Assembly: GCF_000152965.1 (NCBI RefSeq)
Contig: NZ_CH902583.1
Coordinates: forward strand, 3,844,119 to 3,908,118
Length of the DNA stretch: 64,000 nt
Origin: Roseobacter sp. MED193
GTDB lineage: Bacteria > Pseudomonadota > Alphaproteobacteria > Rhodobacterales > Rhodobacteraceae
Direction of reading: 5' to 3'
The position numbers and the translations under genes were made by a program. Shown piece after piece: positions 35,347 to 45,147 of this stretch. Below the pieces are notes generated by a model. The model made no database searches. It was not told where the DNA came from and saw nothing but the letters and a program-made list of their open reading frames with translations. Numbering within the stretch: position 1 is the stretch's first letter; each line of letters opens with the position of its first letter.

Positions 35347-36165
35347 ATGCGAATTTTGTTTCTAGGCGATGTGATGGGCCGCGCTGGGCGCCGCGCCATC
35401 ACCGAAAACCTGTCGCGGTTGCGTCAGGAGTGGCGGCTCGACTTTGTCGTGGTCAATGGCGAAAATGCCTCCAATGGCATGGGGCTCAGTGGGGCACATG
35501 CCAAGCTGCTACTCGATGCCGGAGCTGATTGTCTGACTCTGGGCGATCACGCCTTTGACCAAAAAGACATGCTGCAATACATTGAAAAAGAGCCGCGTAT
35601 CATCCGGCCCTTGAACTTTGCCAAGGGGGCGCCCGGGCGGGGCTACCGTCTGTTTGATGCCGCTGGTGGACGCAAAGTTCTGGTGACGCAGGCGCTGGGC
35701 CAAGTCTTTATGAAGCGGGCTTTTGATGACCCGTTTGGCGCGGTTGAGGCTGTTCTCAAGTCGCATCCGCGTGGGGGGCTGGCCCAGGCTGTCATCGTTG
35801 ACATGCATTGTGAAGCCACTTCTGAGAAGATGGCCATGGGTCATTTTTGTAATGGTCGGGCCTCGCTGGTGGTCGGCACCCACACCCATGTGCCTACAGG
35901 GGATGCGCATATCCTCTCCAATGGGACGGGATATCTGACCGATGCCGGTATGTGCGGTGACTATAACTCTGTGATCGGAATGGAGAAATCCGAGCCGCTT
36001 CGTCGATTCTTGACCGGGATGCCCAAGAGCCGCTTTACCCCGGCAGAGGGCGAAGCCACCCTATCGGGCGCATTGGTGGTAACGGATGATCGCACCGGCG
36101 AAGCCAAAGAGATTCACATGGTGCGCAATGGTGGGTTGTTGCAGCCATCCGGGCCTGGAATTTGA
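35347..36165 (+). CDS. YmdB-like metallophosphoesterase (TIGR00282 family)
   Basis: The 272-residue protein starts MRILFLGDVMGRAGRRAITE (first Asp ligand) and has VVVNGENASNGMGL (Asn and Glu ligands), LTLGDHAFDQKD, IVDMHCEATSEKMAMG and VVGTHTHVPTGDAHIL (the late His pair). These match TIGR00282 family phosphodiesterases (YmdB of B. subtilis), which hydrolyse cyclic nucleotides in vitro and influence motility and biofilm choices. The length matches the family. It follows the cyclo-ligase gene by 130 bases. Confidence 0.9.
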   Translation: MRILFLGDVMGRAGRRAITENLSRLRQEWRLDFVVVNGENASNGMGLSGAHAKLLLDAGADCLTLGDHAFDQKDMLQYIEKEPRIIRPLNFAKGAPGRGYRLFDAAGGRKVLVTQALGQVFMKRAFDDPFGAVEAVLKSHPRGGLAQAVIVDMHCEATSEKMAMGHFCNGRASLVVGTHTHVPTGDAHILSNGTGYLTDAGMCGDYNSVIGMEKSEPLRRFLTGMPKSRFTPAEGEATLSGALVVTDDRTGEAKEIHMVRNGGLLQPSGPGI

Positions 36166-36327
36166 TCTTGTTGTTGCCTGTTTTTCAGGAAATTGACTGC
36201 TTAAATTAGGGTGTTTGTTGCATAAACTCCTTTTTGTCATGGAGCCGCAGTTGGCGGGGCATGAAACCATTGCCCCGCCATTTGCGATGAGGGAGACTGC
36301 CAGCGGCAACTTGGGACAATCGACACA

Positions 36328-38106
36328 ATGGATCTGATCAGTTTTTCCCAGAATGGCAGCGCCTTGCTGTCTTTGGCCATCGTTGGCTTGATGTTTGTCG
36401 CCTTCCTGCGCGAGATCTACCCGACCGAGGTGGTGGCCATGGCCGGGGTCTCGCTGATGCTGATCACTGGGGTACTGCCCTATGAACGCGCCATCGAAGT
36501 GCTCTCCAATCCGGCACCTTGGACCATTGCGGCGATGTTCATCATCATGGGGGCATTGGTACGCACAGGGGCGCTTGATGCCTTTACATCTAAGGCTCGC
36601 AAACAGGCTGAGGTGAGCCCAAAGCGTGCCATTGCGCTATTGATGCTCTTTGTCATTGCGGCCTCGGCGGTGGTGTCCAATACCCCGGTGGTGGTGGTGA
36701 TGATCCCGGTCTTCGTGCAGATCAGCCGAACCTTGGGAGTTTCGGCTTCCAAAATGTTGATTCCACTCAGCTATGCGGCCATCCTTGGCGGTACATTGAC
36801 CCTGATCGGGACCTCTACCAACCTGCTGGTTGACGGGGTTGCACGGGCACAGGGGCTTGCACCTTTTTCGATCTTTGAAGTCACGCCTTTGGGGATTGTT
36901 TTGGTGATTTGGGGCATGATCTATCTACGTTATATCTCGCCACACTTGCTGCCGAACCGCGACAGTATGGCGATGCTGCTAAGTGATCGCTCCAAGATGA
37001 AATTCTTCACCGAAGCGGTGATCCCACCTGAAAGCAACCTGATTGGCCGTGAGGTGACCGGGGTGCAGTTGTTCAAGCGCCCTGGTGTGCGATTGATCGA
37101 CCTCGTGCGCGGCGACCTGTCTCTGCGGCGCAACCTCAAAGGGGTTGAGCTGCAGGTGGGGGACCGCGTGGTATTGCGCACCGAAATGACAGAGCTGTTG
37201 AGCCTGCAGGCCAATAAGGAGCTCAAGCGGGTCGATCAGGTATCGGCGGTGGAGACCAAGACGGTGGAGGTTCTGGTGACGCCGGGCTGCCGTCTGGTCG
37301 GGCGCTCTTTGGGGGCCATGCGTCTGCGGCGCCGCTACGGTGTCTATGTCCTGGCTGTCCACCGGCGCAACCAAAATATCGGTGTGCAGCTTGATGATCT
37401 GGTGGTGCGCGTCGGCGATACGCTGCTGCTCGAAGGCTCTCCAGGCGATATTCAACGGCTTGCTGCCGATATGGATATGGCGGATGTCTCCCAGCCCACC
37501 CAGCGTGCCTACCGCCGCAGTCATGCGCCGCTGGCGATTGTTGGCCTCTTGTCTATTGTCGGGCTGGCAGCGCTGGGCGTGGCTCCGATTTTGCTACTTT
37601 CTGTTGTTGTAGTGGCTATGGTTTTGATCACCCGCTGCATCGACGCGGATGAGGCCTTTTCTTTTGTAGATGGGCGGTTATTGGCGCTGATCTTTTCCAT
37701 GCTGGCCATTGGTGCTGCGCTGGAAAGCTCGGGCGCTGTGCGTCTTATTGCTGAGGCAATCGCCCCCTCATTGACCGGGTTGCCGCCCTTTGTACTGGTC
37801 TGGGCAATCTACCTACTGACCTCGGTGCTGACTGAACTGGTTTCTAACAATGCGGTCGCCGTGGTGGTAACGCCGATCGCCGTTGGTTTGGCACAGGCCA
37901 TTGGCGTAGATCCAAGGCCACTGGTTGTTGCCGTCATGGTGGCGGCCTCGGCCTCTTTTGCCACGCCGATTGGTTATCAGACCAATATGCTGGTCTATGG
38001 TCCGGGGGGGTACAAATTCACGGACTTCTTGCGGGTTGGCATCCCGCTCAATCTCAGTATAGGGCTTTTGGCCTCGGCTTTGATCCCCTATCTTTGGCCG
38101 CTTTGA
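36328..38106 (+). CDS. SLC13-family permease with two TrkA-C domains
   Basis: The 592-residue inner-membrane protein has N-terminal helices (about residues 15-210) with a first SLC13 motif region VVSNTPVVVVMIPVFVQISR, two cytoplasmic TrkA-C (RCK-C) domains (about 220-390), and a second helix set (395-592) with ELVSNNAVAVVVTPIAVGLA and PIGYQTNMLVYGPGGYKF. The repeated SNT/SNN motifs are the sodium and substrate sites of the divalent anion/Na+ symporter fold. Relatives transport sulfate or organic anions; the substrate here is unknown. A homologue lies 2.2 kb away on the other strand (40346-42121). Confidence 0.88.
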   Translation: MDLISFSQNGSALLSLAIVGLMFVAFLREIYPTEVVAMAGVSLMLITGVLPYERAIEVLSNPAPWTIAAMFIIMGALVRTGALDAFTSKARKQAEVSPKRAIALLMLFVIAASAVVSNTPVVVVMIPVFVQISRTLGVSASKMLIPLSYAAILGGTLTLIGTSTNLLVDGVARAQGLAPFSIFEVTPLGIVLVIWGMIYLRYISPHLLPNRDSMAMLLSDRSKMKFFTEAVIPPESNLIGREVTGVQLFKRPGVRLIDLVRGDLSLRRNLKGVELQVGDRVVLRTEMTELLSLQANKELKRVDQVSAVETKTVEVLVTPGCRLVGRSLGAMRLRRRYGVYVLAVHRRNQNIGVQLDDLVVRVGDTLLLEGSPGDIQRLAADMDMADVSQPTQRAYRRSHAPLAIVGLLSIVGLAALGVAPILLLSVVVVAMVLITRCIDADEAFSFVDGRLLALIFSMLAIGAALESSGAVRLIAEAIAPSLTGLPPFVLVWAIYLLTSVLTELVSNNAVAVVVTPIAVGLAQAIGVDPRPLVVAVMVAASASFATPIGYQTNMLVYGPGGYKFTDFLRVGIPLNLSIGLLASALIPYLWPL

Positions 38107-38228
38107 TCTTTTAGGCTAAGGCTCACAGGCAACCACGCAGGTTTTTGCCGATGGTTAGTCACAGCGGATGAAATTGGTAATCTTCGCCCTATATCAAGTT
38201 GGTAGACATATTTGATGAGGGTAGATTT

Positions 38229-38309
38229 ATGAGTTTTAGACGTGGATTTTTGGTTTTTCTGTTCGCCACTGCTTCCGGTATCGCCCTTCTGTCGCAGGCT
38301 CTGACCTAG
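38229..38309 (+). CDS. Candidate 26-residue membrane or exported microprotein
   Basis: An ATG-started frame of 26 codons encodes MSFRRGFLVFLFATASGIAL plus six residues, ending TAG at 38307-38309. It has an Arg-Arg start and a hydrophobic core, like a single membrane helix or a bare signal peptide. GAGGGT lies about 8 bases upstream of the ATG. It sits alone between the SLC13 gene and a palindromic repeat. Translation is not proven. Confidence 0.4.
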   Translation: MSFRRGFLVFLFATASGIALLSQALT

Positions 38310-38382
38310 GGTTTGGCGGCAAGTATAGGGTTTGGGCCCATCGGCTGCGGGTGCCCCTTGGCGATTGGTGCTGTGGACAACA

Positions 38383-38444
38383 GGGGGCGCTGCCCCCTCG
38401 CGCCAGAGGCGCTCACCCTTGGGATATTTGACGCCAAGTGAAAA
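38383..38444. repeat. GC-rich intergenic palindromic element (family 1, copy 2)
   Basis: Hairpin GGGGGC-GCT-GCCCCC (38383-38397), hairpin GCGCC-AGA-GGCGC (38400-38412), then CCCTTGGGATATTTGACGCC and AAGTGAAAA (to 38444). Same layout and ending as the copy at 30172-30233. The remainder of the 450-base gap between SLC13 and the flavoprotein gene has no other gene apart from the 26-codon candidate. Confidence 0.7.
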
Positions 38445-38552
38445 CGGGATAGGCTCCTGAGCACACCATTGAGCAGGAGGGTGATGGTGGTTTTGGACCT
38501 AACTCGTCTGTGACCGTGCTTTGTGACCATGCTTTGTGACGGGCGCGGCCCT

Positions 38553-40226
38553 TCAGGCAATCAGGGAAGAGCGCCCCGCCTGGCGGCCAGAGAACAGGCA
38601 ACCGCCCAGAAAGGTTCCTTCCAATGCATTGTAGCCGTGATATCCACCGCCGCCAAAACCTGCGGCCTCACCAATGGCAAACAATCCCGGCACGGCGGTG
38701 CCATTAGCCCCCACCATTTGGCTTTCCAGGTTTGTCTGTAGCCCGCCCAGGGTCTTGCGAGTCAGGATGTTGAGCCGCACTGCGATCAGCGGGCCGTTCT
38801 TACGATCCAATATGCGGTGGGGTTTTGCCGTGCGGATCAAGCGATCACCGCGATAGTTGCGGGCGGCATTGATGGCGATCACCTGGGCGTCCTTGGCAAA
38901 TGCATTGTCGACCTGGGCATCGCGGGCTTCGATCTGGCGGCGCAGATGGGTTTCGTCCAACGCTACCTCGGCAATACGGTTCATACCCTCGACCAGCTCG
39001 GCCAGCGTGTCAGCGACAACAAAATCTTTCCCGTGTTTCTTAAAGGCCTCCACGGGGGCGGGCGCAGTGCCGCGCGACATCAGGCGCGACCGGAGCACTT
39101 CCACCCACTTGCCTGAGGTCAGGTCGGGGTTCTGTTCTGAGCCTGAGAGGGCAAATTCTTTCTCGATAATCTTCTGGCTCAGTACGAACCAGCTGTAATC
39201 ATACCCTGTCTTGAGAATTTCTTTCAGCGTGCCCAGCGTATCAAAGCCGGGCAGGAAAGGCGCTTTTAGCCGGTCCCCAAGGGCATCAAACCACATTGAG
39301 GATGGGCCGGGTAGGATACGAATGCCGTGGTTGGGCCAGATCGGATCCCAATTGCGCAGCCCTTCGGTGTAGTGCCACATGCGATCCCCGTTGATCACAT
39401 GGCCCCCTGCGGTTTCCGCAATGGGAATCATGCGCCCATCTACGTGGAAGGGCACTCCGGCTACCATCGTTTTTGGCGGCTCACCCAGGCGGTCACGGGG
39501 CCAGTTTTTGCGCACGAGTTCAAAGTTCCCGCCGATCCCGCCTGAGGCGACGATAACCGATGGGGCATAAACCTCGAATTCCCCTATCTCTTCTCGGTTT
39601 GTCCGAGCTCCCTGTGGTGCGGTATCGGCCGCCAGCACCTCGCCGGACACGCCTTTGACCTCGCCTGCCTGCACGATGATATGGCTGACCTGATGGCGAA
39701 ACCGAGTGATGATCCGGCCATCAGCAACATGGGCCTGCAGCCGGGCAGCGAATGGCGCGACAACGCCGGGACCTGTGCCCCAGGTCACATGAAAGCGTGG
39801 CACCGAATTGCCATGGCCCTCTGCGGTGCTGCCGCCCCGCTCGGCCCAGCCAACAATCGGAAACCAGCGCATGCCCATCTGATGGAGCCAGGGACGCATT
39901 TCAGTCGCAGCAAAGTCCAGATAGGCACGGGCCCATTGTTTGGGCCAGTCGTCCTCAGCCCGGTCAAACTGCGCACTGCCCATCCAGTCCCGTCGTGCCA
40001 GATCATGGCAGTCACGGATGCCCATGCGCCGCTGCTCTGGGGTGTCGATCATAAAGAGCCCACCAAGGCTCCAGTGGGCCTGCCCGCCAAGAAATTGCTC
40101 TGGTTCCTGGTCCAACAGAATCACCCGCTTGCCACGGTCTCCCAGCTCGCAAGCCGCCGCAAGTCCGGCAATGCCAGCCCCAACAATGATCACGTCTGCA
40201 TGGGTATCTGTGCTATCTGCTGTCAT
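38553..40226 (-). CDS. FAD-dependent dehydrogenase, KstD-like (fumarate reductase/succinate dehydrogenase flavoprotein fold)
   Basis: The 557-residue protein has an N-terminal FAD dinucleotide motif VIIVGAGIAGLAAACELGDR (about residues 12-31), a substrate domain and a C-terminal FAD-closing segment GLFAIGEAAGFGGGGYHGYN with EGTFLGGCLFSGRQAG. It resembles the COG3573 group often labelled 3-ketosteroid 1-dehydrogenase-like; the true substrate is unknown. There is no signal peptide. The gene lies between two SLC13 permease genes, on the strand of the second one, 120 bases downstream of it. Confidence 0.85.
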   Translation of the reverse strand: MTADSTDTHADVIIVGAGIAGLAAACELGDRGKRVILLDQEPEQFLGGQAHWSLGGLFMIDTPEQRRMGIRDCHDLARRDWMGSAQFDRAEDDWPKQWARAYLDFAATEMRPWLHQMGMRWFPIVGWAERGGSTAEGHGNSVPRFHVTWGTGPGVVAPFAARLQAHVADGRIITRFRHQVSHIIVQAGEVKGVSGEVLAADTAPQGARTNREEIGEFEVYAPSVIVASGGIGGNFELVRKNWPRDRLGEPPKTMVAGVPFHVDGRMIPIAETAGGHVINGDRMWHYTEGLRNWDPIWPNHGIRILPGPSSMWFDALGDRLKAPFLPGFDTLGTLKEILKTGYDYSWFVLSQKIIEKEFALSGSEQNPDLTSGKWVEVLRSRLMSRGTAPAPVEAFKKHGKDFVVADTLAELVEGMNRIAEVALDETHLRRQIEARDAQVDNAFAKDAQVIAINAARNYRGDRLIRTAKPHRILDRKNGPLIAVRLNILTRKTLGGLQTNLESQMVGANGTAVPGLFAIGEAAGFGGGGYHGYNALEGTFLGGCLFSGRQAGRSSLIA

Positions 40227-40345
40227 CTGCGCCTCCCGGTTTTTCCCAGCCTACGCGGAGCCTGTGGCTCAGAGCAATTCCTTCCATGCTTTGTCGTTGG
40301 GTCAGCCTTCGCTACGGTTGCAAGGCAATCCAGGTCTTGTGGGGG

Positions 40346-42121
40346 CTACATTGGCCAGAACACCAGAATCGACGGGATCGAAACAGCAATCACAAGGATC
40401 TCCAGCGGCAGACCTATCCGCCAGTAGTCGCCAAAGCGATAGCCCCCAGGGCCTAACACCAGCGTGTTGTTCTTGTGCCCAATGGGGGTAAGAAAGGCGG
40501 CAGAGGCCGCGACAGCTACCGCCATCAGAAACGGATCCGGAGAGACGCCCAGCGTGGCGGCCATCTGGATGCCGACCGGGGCGGCGACAATGGCTGTGGC
40601 GGTGTTATTTAACACATCCGACAGCGTCATGGCGACCACCATCAGAACCGTCAGCACCATCCATGAGGGCAGGCCTGCAGTGAGGTCAATCAATCCATTT
40701 GCGATCAAGGCGGTGCCACCGGAGTCATCTAGGGCGGCGCCCAAGGGAATCATTGATCCCAAGAGTACGACCACGGGCCATTCTACATGATCGTATATTT
40801 CCGCCACTGGCAGTACCTTAATCAGCACATAGCCGACCACCACCAGCCCCAAAGCCACGGGCAAATAGACCAGTCCCAAAGAGGCGGCGAGCACAGCCAA
40901 GGCAAACATTCCAATCGCGGCCCAGGTTTTGTCGTTGGCAGTTACCGCCAGGCCCCGCTGCGCCAAAGGCAGACAGCCCAGCCATTCGGTTACATCGGCG
41001 CCACGGTCGCGGGGGCAGAGCAGAAGCAGAATATCCCCTGCCTCGATTTCGATCTGGCGGATATGGTTGGTCAAACGGCGCCCCTGCCGGGACAGACCCA
41101 GCAATACAGTACTCTGTCGCCAGGCTAACCCCACCGCCTGGGCGGAACGGCCATTGATGCGGGCGGTCTCGGGCACCACCACCTCTATCACTTCTAGACC
41201 TTCACCAGCTGCGGTAAGTTTCTCTTGGCGGGCAGCGTCAGAGAAATCTAAGGAGAGCGAGGTGCGAAACTCATCCAGTGCCTCAGGCGTGGCTTCGATC
41301 ACCAGGGTATCACCGGCCTGAAGCACCGCTCCGGCAGAGCGGCCATAGCGGCGCTTACCATTCCGGATCAGTCCAAGAATTGCGATATCGGCCTTTTCGG
41401 CCTCCGGGTCGAGCGTCCCTAGGCGTTCTCCGATCAGTTTGGATCGATCCGGAACGGTGAGTTCAGCAATATAATCAGCCAATTGTGCCTCGGAGTTGCC
41501 AGCGCCCGCCTCCCGCTGCGGGATCAGGCGCCAGCCAATGAGGGCAACAAAAGCAAGCCCAGTCAGGGCGGCAATTCCGCCCACGGGGGCAAAGTCAAAC
41601 ATCGCAAAGGGCGCGCCCACGGTTTCCTGCCGGATCGCGGCGATGATGATATTGGGAGGGGTGCCGATCAGCGTCGCCATGCCACCCAGGATAGTTGCAA
41701 AGGACAGTGGCATCAGGCTGAGCCCCGGCGCGCGCCCGGCCTTGCGGGCGGTCTGGATATCCACCGGCATGAGCAGCGCCAAGGCGGCAACGTTGTTCAT
41801 AAAGGCAGACAGCACCGCCCCGACGCCCCCCATTAGGGCAATATGCAGTCCCAGGGCACGGGCGCTGTCCACCAGCGTTCGGGTGATCAAAAAGACTGCG
41901 CCAGAGCGCACCAATCCGGCCGAAACGATCAGCACCAGCGCCACCACCAGTGTTGCCGGATGGCCAAAGCCGGAAAAGGCATCTTTGGTGGGCACCAGGC
42001 CCATGACCACAGCGATCATCAGCGCACAAAAGGCAACGATATCGTAGCGAAAGCGTCCCCAGAGGAACATGCCAAAGACGGCGGCGAAGATGGCAAATAA
42101 TGCGGTCTGTTCAAATGTCAT
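40346..42121 (-). CDS. SLC13-family permease with two TrkA-C domains (second copy)
   Basis: The 591-residue protein has the same layout as the one at 36328-38106: helices with AFMNNVAALALLMPVDIQTA and GTPPNIIIAAIRQETVG in the first half, two TrkA-C domains at about residues 215-385, and a second helix set with DVLNNTATAIVAAPVGIQMA and PIGHKNNTLVLGPGGYRFGD. It carries anions with sodium at the inner membrane; the substrate is not predictable. The two copies diverge clearly in sequence, so this is not a recent duplication. It probably shares its transcript with the KstD-like gene. Confidence 0.88.
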   Translation of the reverse strand: MTFEQTALFAIFAAVFGMFLWGRFRYDIVAFCALMIAVVMGLVPTKDAFSGFGHPATLVVALVLIVSAGLVRSGAVFLITRTLVDSARALGLHIALMGGVGAVLSAFMNNVAALALLMPVDIQTARKAGRAPGLSLMPLSFATILGGMATLIGTPPNIIIAAIRQETVGAPFAMFDFAPVGGIAALTGLAFVALIGWRLIPQREAGAGNSEAQLADYIAELTVPDRSKLIGERLGTLDPEAEKADIAILGLIRNGKRRYGRSAGAVLQAGDTLVIEATPEALDEFRTSLSLDFSDAARQEKLTAAGEGLEVIEVVVPETARINGRSAQAVGLAWRQSTVLLGLSRQGRRLTNHIRQIEIEAGDILLLLCPRDRGADVTEWLGCLPLAQRGLAVTANDKTWAAIGMFALAVLAASLGLVYLPVALGLVVVGYVLIKVLPVAEIYDHVEWPVVVLLGSMIPLGAALDDSGGTALIANGLIDLTAGLPSWMVLTVLMVVAMTLSDVLNNTATAIVAAPVGIQMAATLGVSPDPFLMAVAVAASAAFLTPIGHKNNTLVLGPGGYRFGDYWRIGLPLEILVIAVSIPSILVFWPM

Positions 42122-42279
42122 GTGGTTACTCTAGCCATTGGCGCTAGAGGGGCAAGGTGGCACTTGTTATAGGGTCCATATGGCCTTGACGAAGCTCGCT
42201 AGCCAGTAGGCTTGAAAGCCGCCCCTGCCACAGGCTATATGAGCGCCAACTCAAGCATGCACGAGACAAAGGATCTACC

Positions 42280-43020
42280 ATGGCAGGCCACTCAAAATGG
42301 GCAAACATCCAGCATCGTAAAGGTCGTCAGGACGCTGTGCGGTCAAAACTGTTTTCCAAACTGGCCAAGGAGATCACCGTGGCCGCCAAGATGGGCGACC
42401 CCGACGTCGACAAAAACCCCCGTTTGCGGCTGGCGGTCAAAGAAGCCAAAAGCCAGTCGGTGCCAAAAGACGTGATTGAGCGCGCCATCAAAAAGGCGAT
42501 TGGCGGCGATGCGGAAAATTATGACGAGATCCGCTATGAGGGCTATGGCCCCAATGGCGTTGCCGTGATCGTTGAGACCATGACAGACAACAAGAACCGC
42601 ACTGCTTCTACCGTGCGTTCGACCTTCTCCAAAAATGGCGGCAACCTAGGCGAGACCGGATCCGTTGGCTTTATGTTCGATCGCAAAGGCGAAGTGACCT
42701 ACAAAGCCGAAGTGGGCGATGCGGACACGGTGATGATGGCCGCGATCGAGGCTGGCGCTGAGGATGTAGAATCTACCGAGGATGGCCATACGATCTATTG
42801 CGAGGACAGCGATCTCAACGATGTGTCCAATGCGCTGGAGAAAGAGCTGGGTGAATCCGAGAGCACCAAACTGGTGTGGAAACCAACCACCACCACTGAG
42901 CTCGACCTGGAAGGCATGCAGAAGCTGATGAAGCTGGTGGACGCCCTGGAGGATGACGATGATGTGCAGCGCGTCACCACCAATTTTGAAGCCTCTGACG
43001 AGGTTATGGAGCAGCTTTGA
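42280..43020 (+). CDS. YebC/PmpR family protein
   Basis: The 246-residue protein starts [20 protein letters not shown], the family signature, with [19 protein letters not shown] and [20 protein letters not shown]. YebC proteins are described as transcription regulators and, more recently, as helpers of translation at proline stretches. The length matches. The gene is followed by a strong terminator and stands alone here; in many bacteria it lies next to ruvC. Confidence 0.95.
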   Translation: MAGHSKWANIQHRKGRQDAVRSKLFSKLAKEITVAAKMGDPDVDKNPRLRLAVKEAKSQSVPKDVIERAIKKAIGGDAENYDEIRYEGYGPNGVAVIVETMTDNKNRTASTVRSTFSKNGGNLGETGSVGFMFDRKGEVTYKAEVGDADTVMMAAIEAGAEDVESTEDGHTIYCEDSDLNDVSNALEKELGESESTKLVWKPTTTTELDLEGMQKLMKLVDALEDDDDVQRVTTNFEASDEVMEQL

Positions 43021-43063
43021 GCTACCCCGAATAAAATCAACCGTCCAAATCCTGGGCGGCAGC

Positions 43064-43095
43064 AAAGGCCTCCGCTTTTTCGGGGGCCTTTTTTT
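43064..43095 (+). terminator. Rho-independent terminator after yebC
   Basis: AAAGGCCTCCG (43064-43074) and CGGGGGCCTTT (43081-43091), loop CTTTTT, one wobble pair, then a T-run. Confidence 0.85.
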
Positions 43096-43098
43096 GCC

Positions 43099-43947
43099 CT
43101 ATGGAGCGCGACGCAGGACACCGGCGGTTCTGAGCTGATCGGGGCTGGGTCGCCATAGATCTGTTGGCGCGGTGGCGTAGATTTTGTCGGTGAAATCCGC
43201 GTGGACGCCTTGGGAAATCAGAAACTTACGATCTTTTTGTTGTTCTGCCATCAAGTCGATCTGTGGCAGGCCTCCAAAAATTTCCAGGGTGTAACCGTGA
43301 AATCCTAGCTGTCCCTCAGGGCCAAGCTGACGACGCTCACCGGCGGCAAAGATCAAGGTGCAGGCTGAGGCGCACAGCCCAGATGCATAGGTGGCGAGCC
43401 CCTGCGCCTGAATAAGTTTGGCCACGCCGCGCGCTTCGTAGATATGACCGCCCGGGCTGGTGAGCTGCAGTTGCGTGACCCGCGGGTTTCGCTGCAACTG
43501 CGCCTTGATGGCCTTGGTCAGGCCAAAGGTGACTTCTCCGGTAAAGACCAGTGCCTGACCGTTCTGCGATATTGTCAGGCTGTAACGCTCTGCATGTTCC
43601 AGGGCACGTTGCTGCGAATAGCTGAGCCCCTCAGGTGGGCGGTTGGCGATCAGCAAGGCCTGCCACCACAGCGACAGGGAAGCCAGAACGGTGAGCGCCA
43701 AAAGCAGATAGCCGCCCCAGATTGGTGCCATGGCGCCAGAGCTGAGCATATGGGCGTCAGCCGCGCGTAGATGGGCCCGGCTCAGCCAGATCAGCCAGAT
43801 AAGGTCCAGCGCGATCAGGGCCCAGACCAGATTGGGCGGCATTTGGACCAGTTGATTGGCGCCCCACCAAAGCAACAGGGCAAACCCGCGCGGTATGAGA
43901 ATATGCCAGAGCAGGCTGGCGCCAAAGCTGCGTGGTTCAGCCGTCAT
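43099..43947 (-). CDS. ClpP/SppA-like membrane protein (COG3904 type)
   Basis: The 282-residue protein has three membrane helices in its first 105 residues (about 10-33, 38-55 and 73-97) and then a ClpP/crotonase-like domain: VTFGLTKAIKAQL, LQLTSPGGHIYEARGVAKLI (the SPGG oxyanion strand) and YASGLCASACTLIFAAGERR, where the Ser of CASAC takes the place of the nucleophile. It may be a periplasmic serine protease anchored in the membrane, but no substrate is known. It converges on yebC across the shared terminator. Confidence 0.7.
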   Translation of the reverse strand: MTAEPRSFGASLLWHILIPRGFALLLWWGANQLVQMPPNLVWALIALDLIWLIWLSRAHLRAADAHMLSSGAMAPIWGGYLLLALTVLASLSLWWQALLIANRPPEGLSYSQQRALEHAERYSLTISQNGQALVFTGEVTFGLTKAIKAQLQRNPRVTQLQLTSPGGHIYEARGVAKLIQAQGLATYASGLCASACTLIFAAGERRQLGPEGQLGFHGYTLEIFGGLPQIDLMAEQQKDRKFLISQGVHADFTDKIYATAPTDLWRPSPDQLRTAGVLRRAP

Positions 43948-44098
43948 AGGGGTGACCAGAGGCCAATAAGCATCAGTTCTTCCTCAACAGCAGGAGAATT
44001 TTCTTCAAGAGAGTCTTCAACTTGGCAACTCCTGGCACGCTGGCCTCTGGGCGGATCTTCTCATCTTGTGGGGCGCAACTGGGGTGCGGGCATGGGAG

Positions 44099-45004
44099 TC
44101 ACGTCCCAGAGCGCGCAGGGGGGATCAGAGACTGTTTCGCTGAGCTTAGCACTGCACGCGTCAAAGGCGCTAGCGCTGAGGCCATGACACGGCTCACCTG
44201 CCAGGTGAGATTAATTTCCAGGGCGCTGTTTGCCAGCAGGGGCACCAAAGCTCCGGAGCTGAGCGCGGGCTCGATTAGATGCACAGGGTTCATGCCCCAC
44301 CCCAAACCCGCCTCTGCGGCATCGGCAAACCCCTGGGTCGAGGGTATGAAATGTGCAGGGGGGGTGATACCCTGTCCAAAGTGTTGCTGGATCCAGCGCT
44401 GTTGTAAGCCATCTTTGGCATTAAAGATCAGACAGGGCGCCTGGGCCAGAGTTTCCGGCGTAAGCCCCTTCTTGAACCATCTTTCCATAAAGGCAGGACT
44501 TGCAGTTGCCTCGTAGCGCATGGCGCCAAGAGCTTGCGCGTTGCAGCCTGTAATCGGCGCGCAGTGGCTGGTGATTGCGGCTGATACCTCGCCGCGCTTC
44601 AACCAATCAGCGCTGTGGTCCTGGTCGTCAATGACGAGATCAAACAGCAACCCTGGTGTCGCGGCCAAGGCCGGGATGAACCAGGTGGCCAGGCTATCGG
44701 CATTAACCGCAAGACGCAGGTGTGGCAGTGGATCTTGGCTGTTTTGATCCAGGCACAAGGCGCTGGAGACCAGCCCCTCCAGCACCGCGACATCTTCGGC
44801 ATGTTTGGCCAGACGTACCCCGGCCTCTGTCCCCGTGCAGGGCTGACCGCGTTTGACCAAGGCGCTGCCAACACGCTCTTCCAGCGCTTTGACTCGCTGA
44901 GATACCGCCGAAGGCGTCACTGAAAGGCTATGAGCCGCAGCCTCAAATGTGCCCAGGCGCAGGACTGCCGCCAATGCGGCGAGCTGATTGGGATCGAACT
45001 TCAT
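44099..45004 (-). CDS. LysR-type regulator ArgP/LysG, controller of the neighbouring exporter
   Basis: The 301-residue protein has an N-terminal helix-turn-helix (LGTFEAAAHSLSVTPSAVSQ, residues 17-36) and the effector domain of ArgP/IciA proteins, with LRLAVNADSLATWFIPAL and QGFADAAEAGLGWGMNPVHL. ArgP/LysG proteins sense lysine or arginine and switch on the amino-acid exporter. The gene is divergent from the LysE-type exporter at 45148, with a 143-base shared region, as in many bacteria. Confidence 0.9.
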   Translation of the reverse strand: MKFDPNQLAALAAVLRLGTFEAAAHSLSVTPSAVSQRVKALEERVGSALVKRGQPCTGTEAGVRLAKHAEDVAVLEGLVSSALCLDQNSQDPLPHLRLAVNADSLATWFIPALAATPGLLFDLVIDDQDHSADWLKRGEVSAAITSHCAPITGCNAQALGAMRYEATASPAFMERWFKKGLTPETLAQAPCLIFNAKDGLQQRWIQQHFGQGITPPAHFIPSTQGFADAAEAGLGWGMNPVHLIEPALSSGALVPLLANSALEINLTWQVSRVMASALAPLTRAVLSSAKQSLIPPARSGT

Positions 45005-45147
45005 TAGAGCTTCTTAATCTGGGTTATCATGTTTAAATTTACTACGCTGAATGCGCAAGGTAGTCAAAACCGGGATCAAAGTCGGTCCTCTGGCTGCGAC
45101 CTCAAAAGCAGCACAACCAAACGCGACCAGAACGAAAGCGCTCTTAT

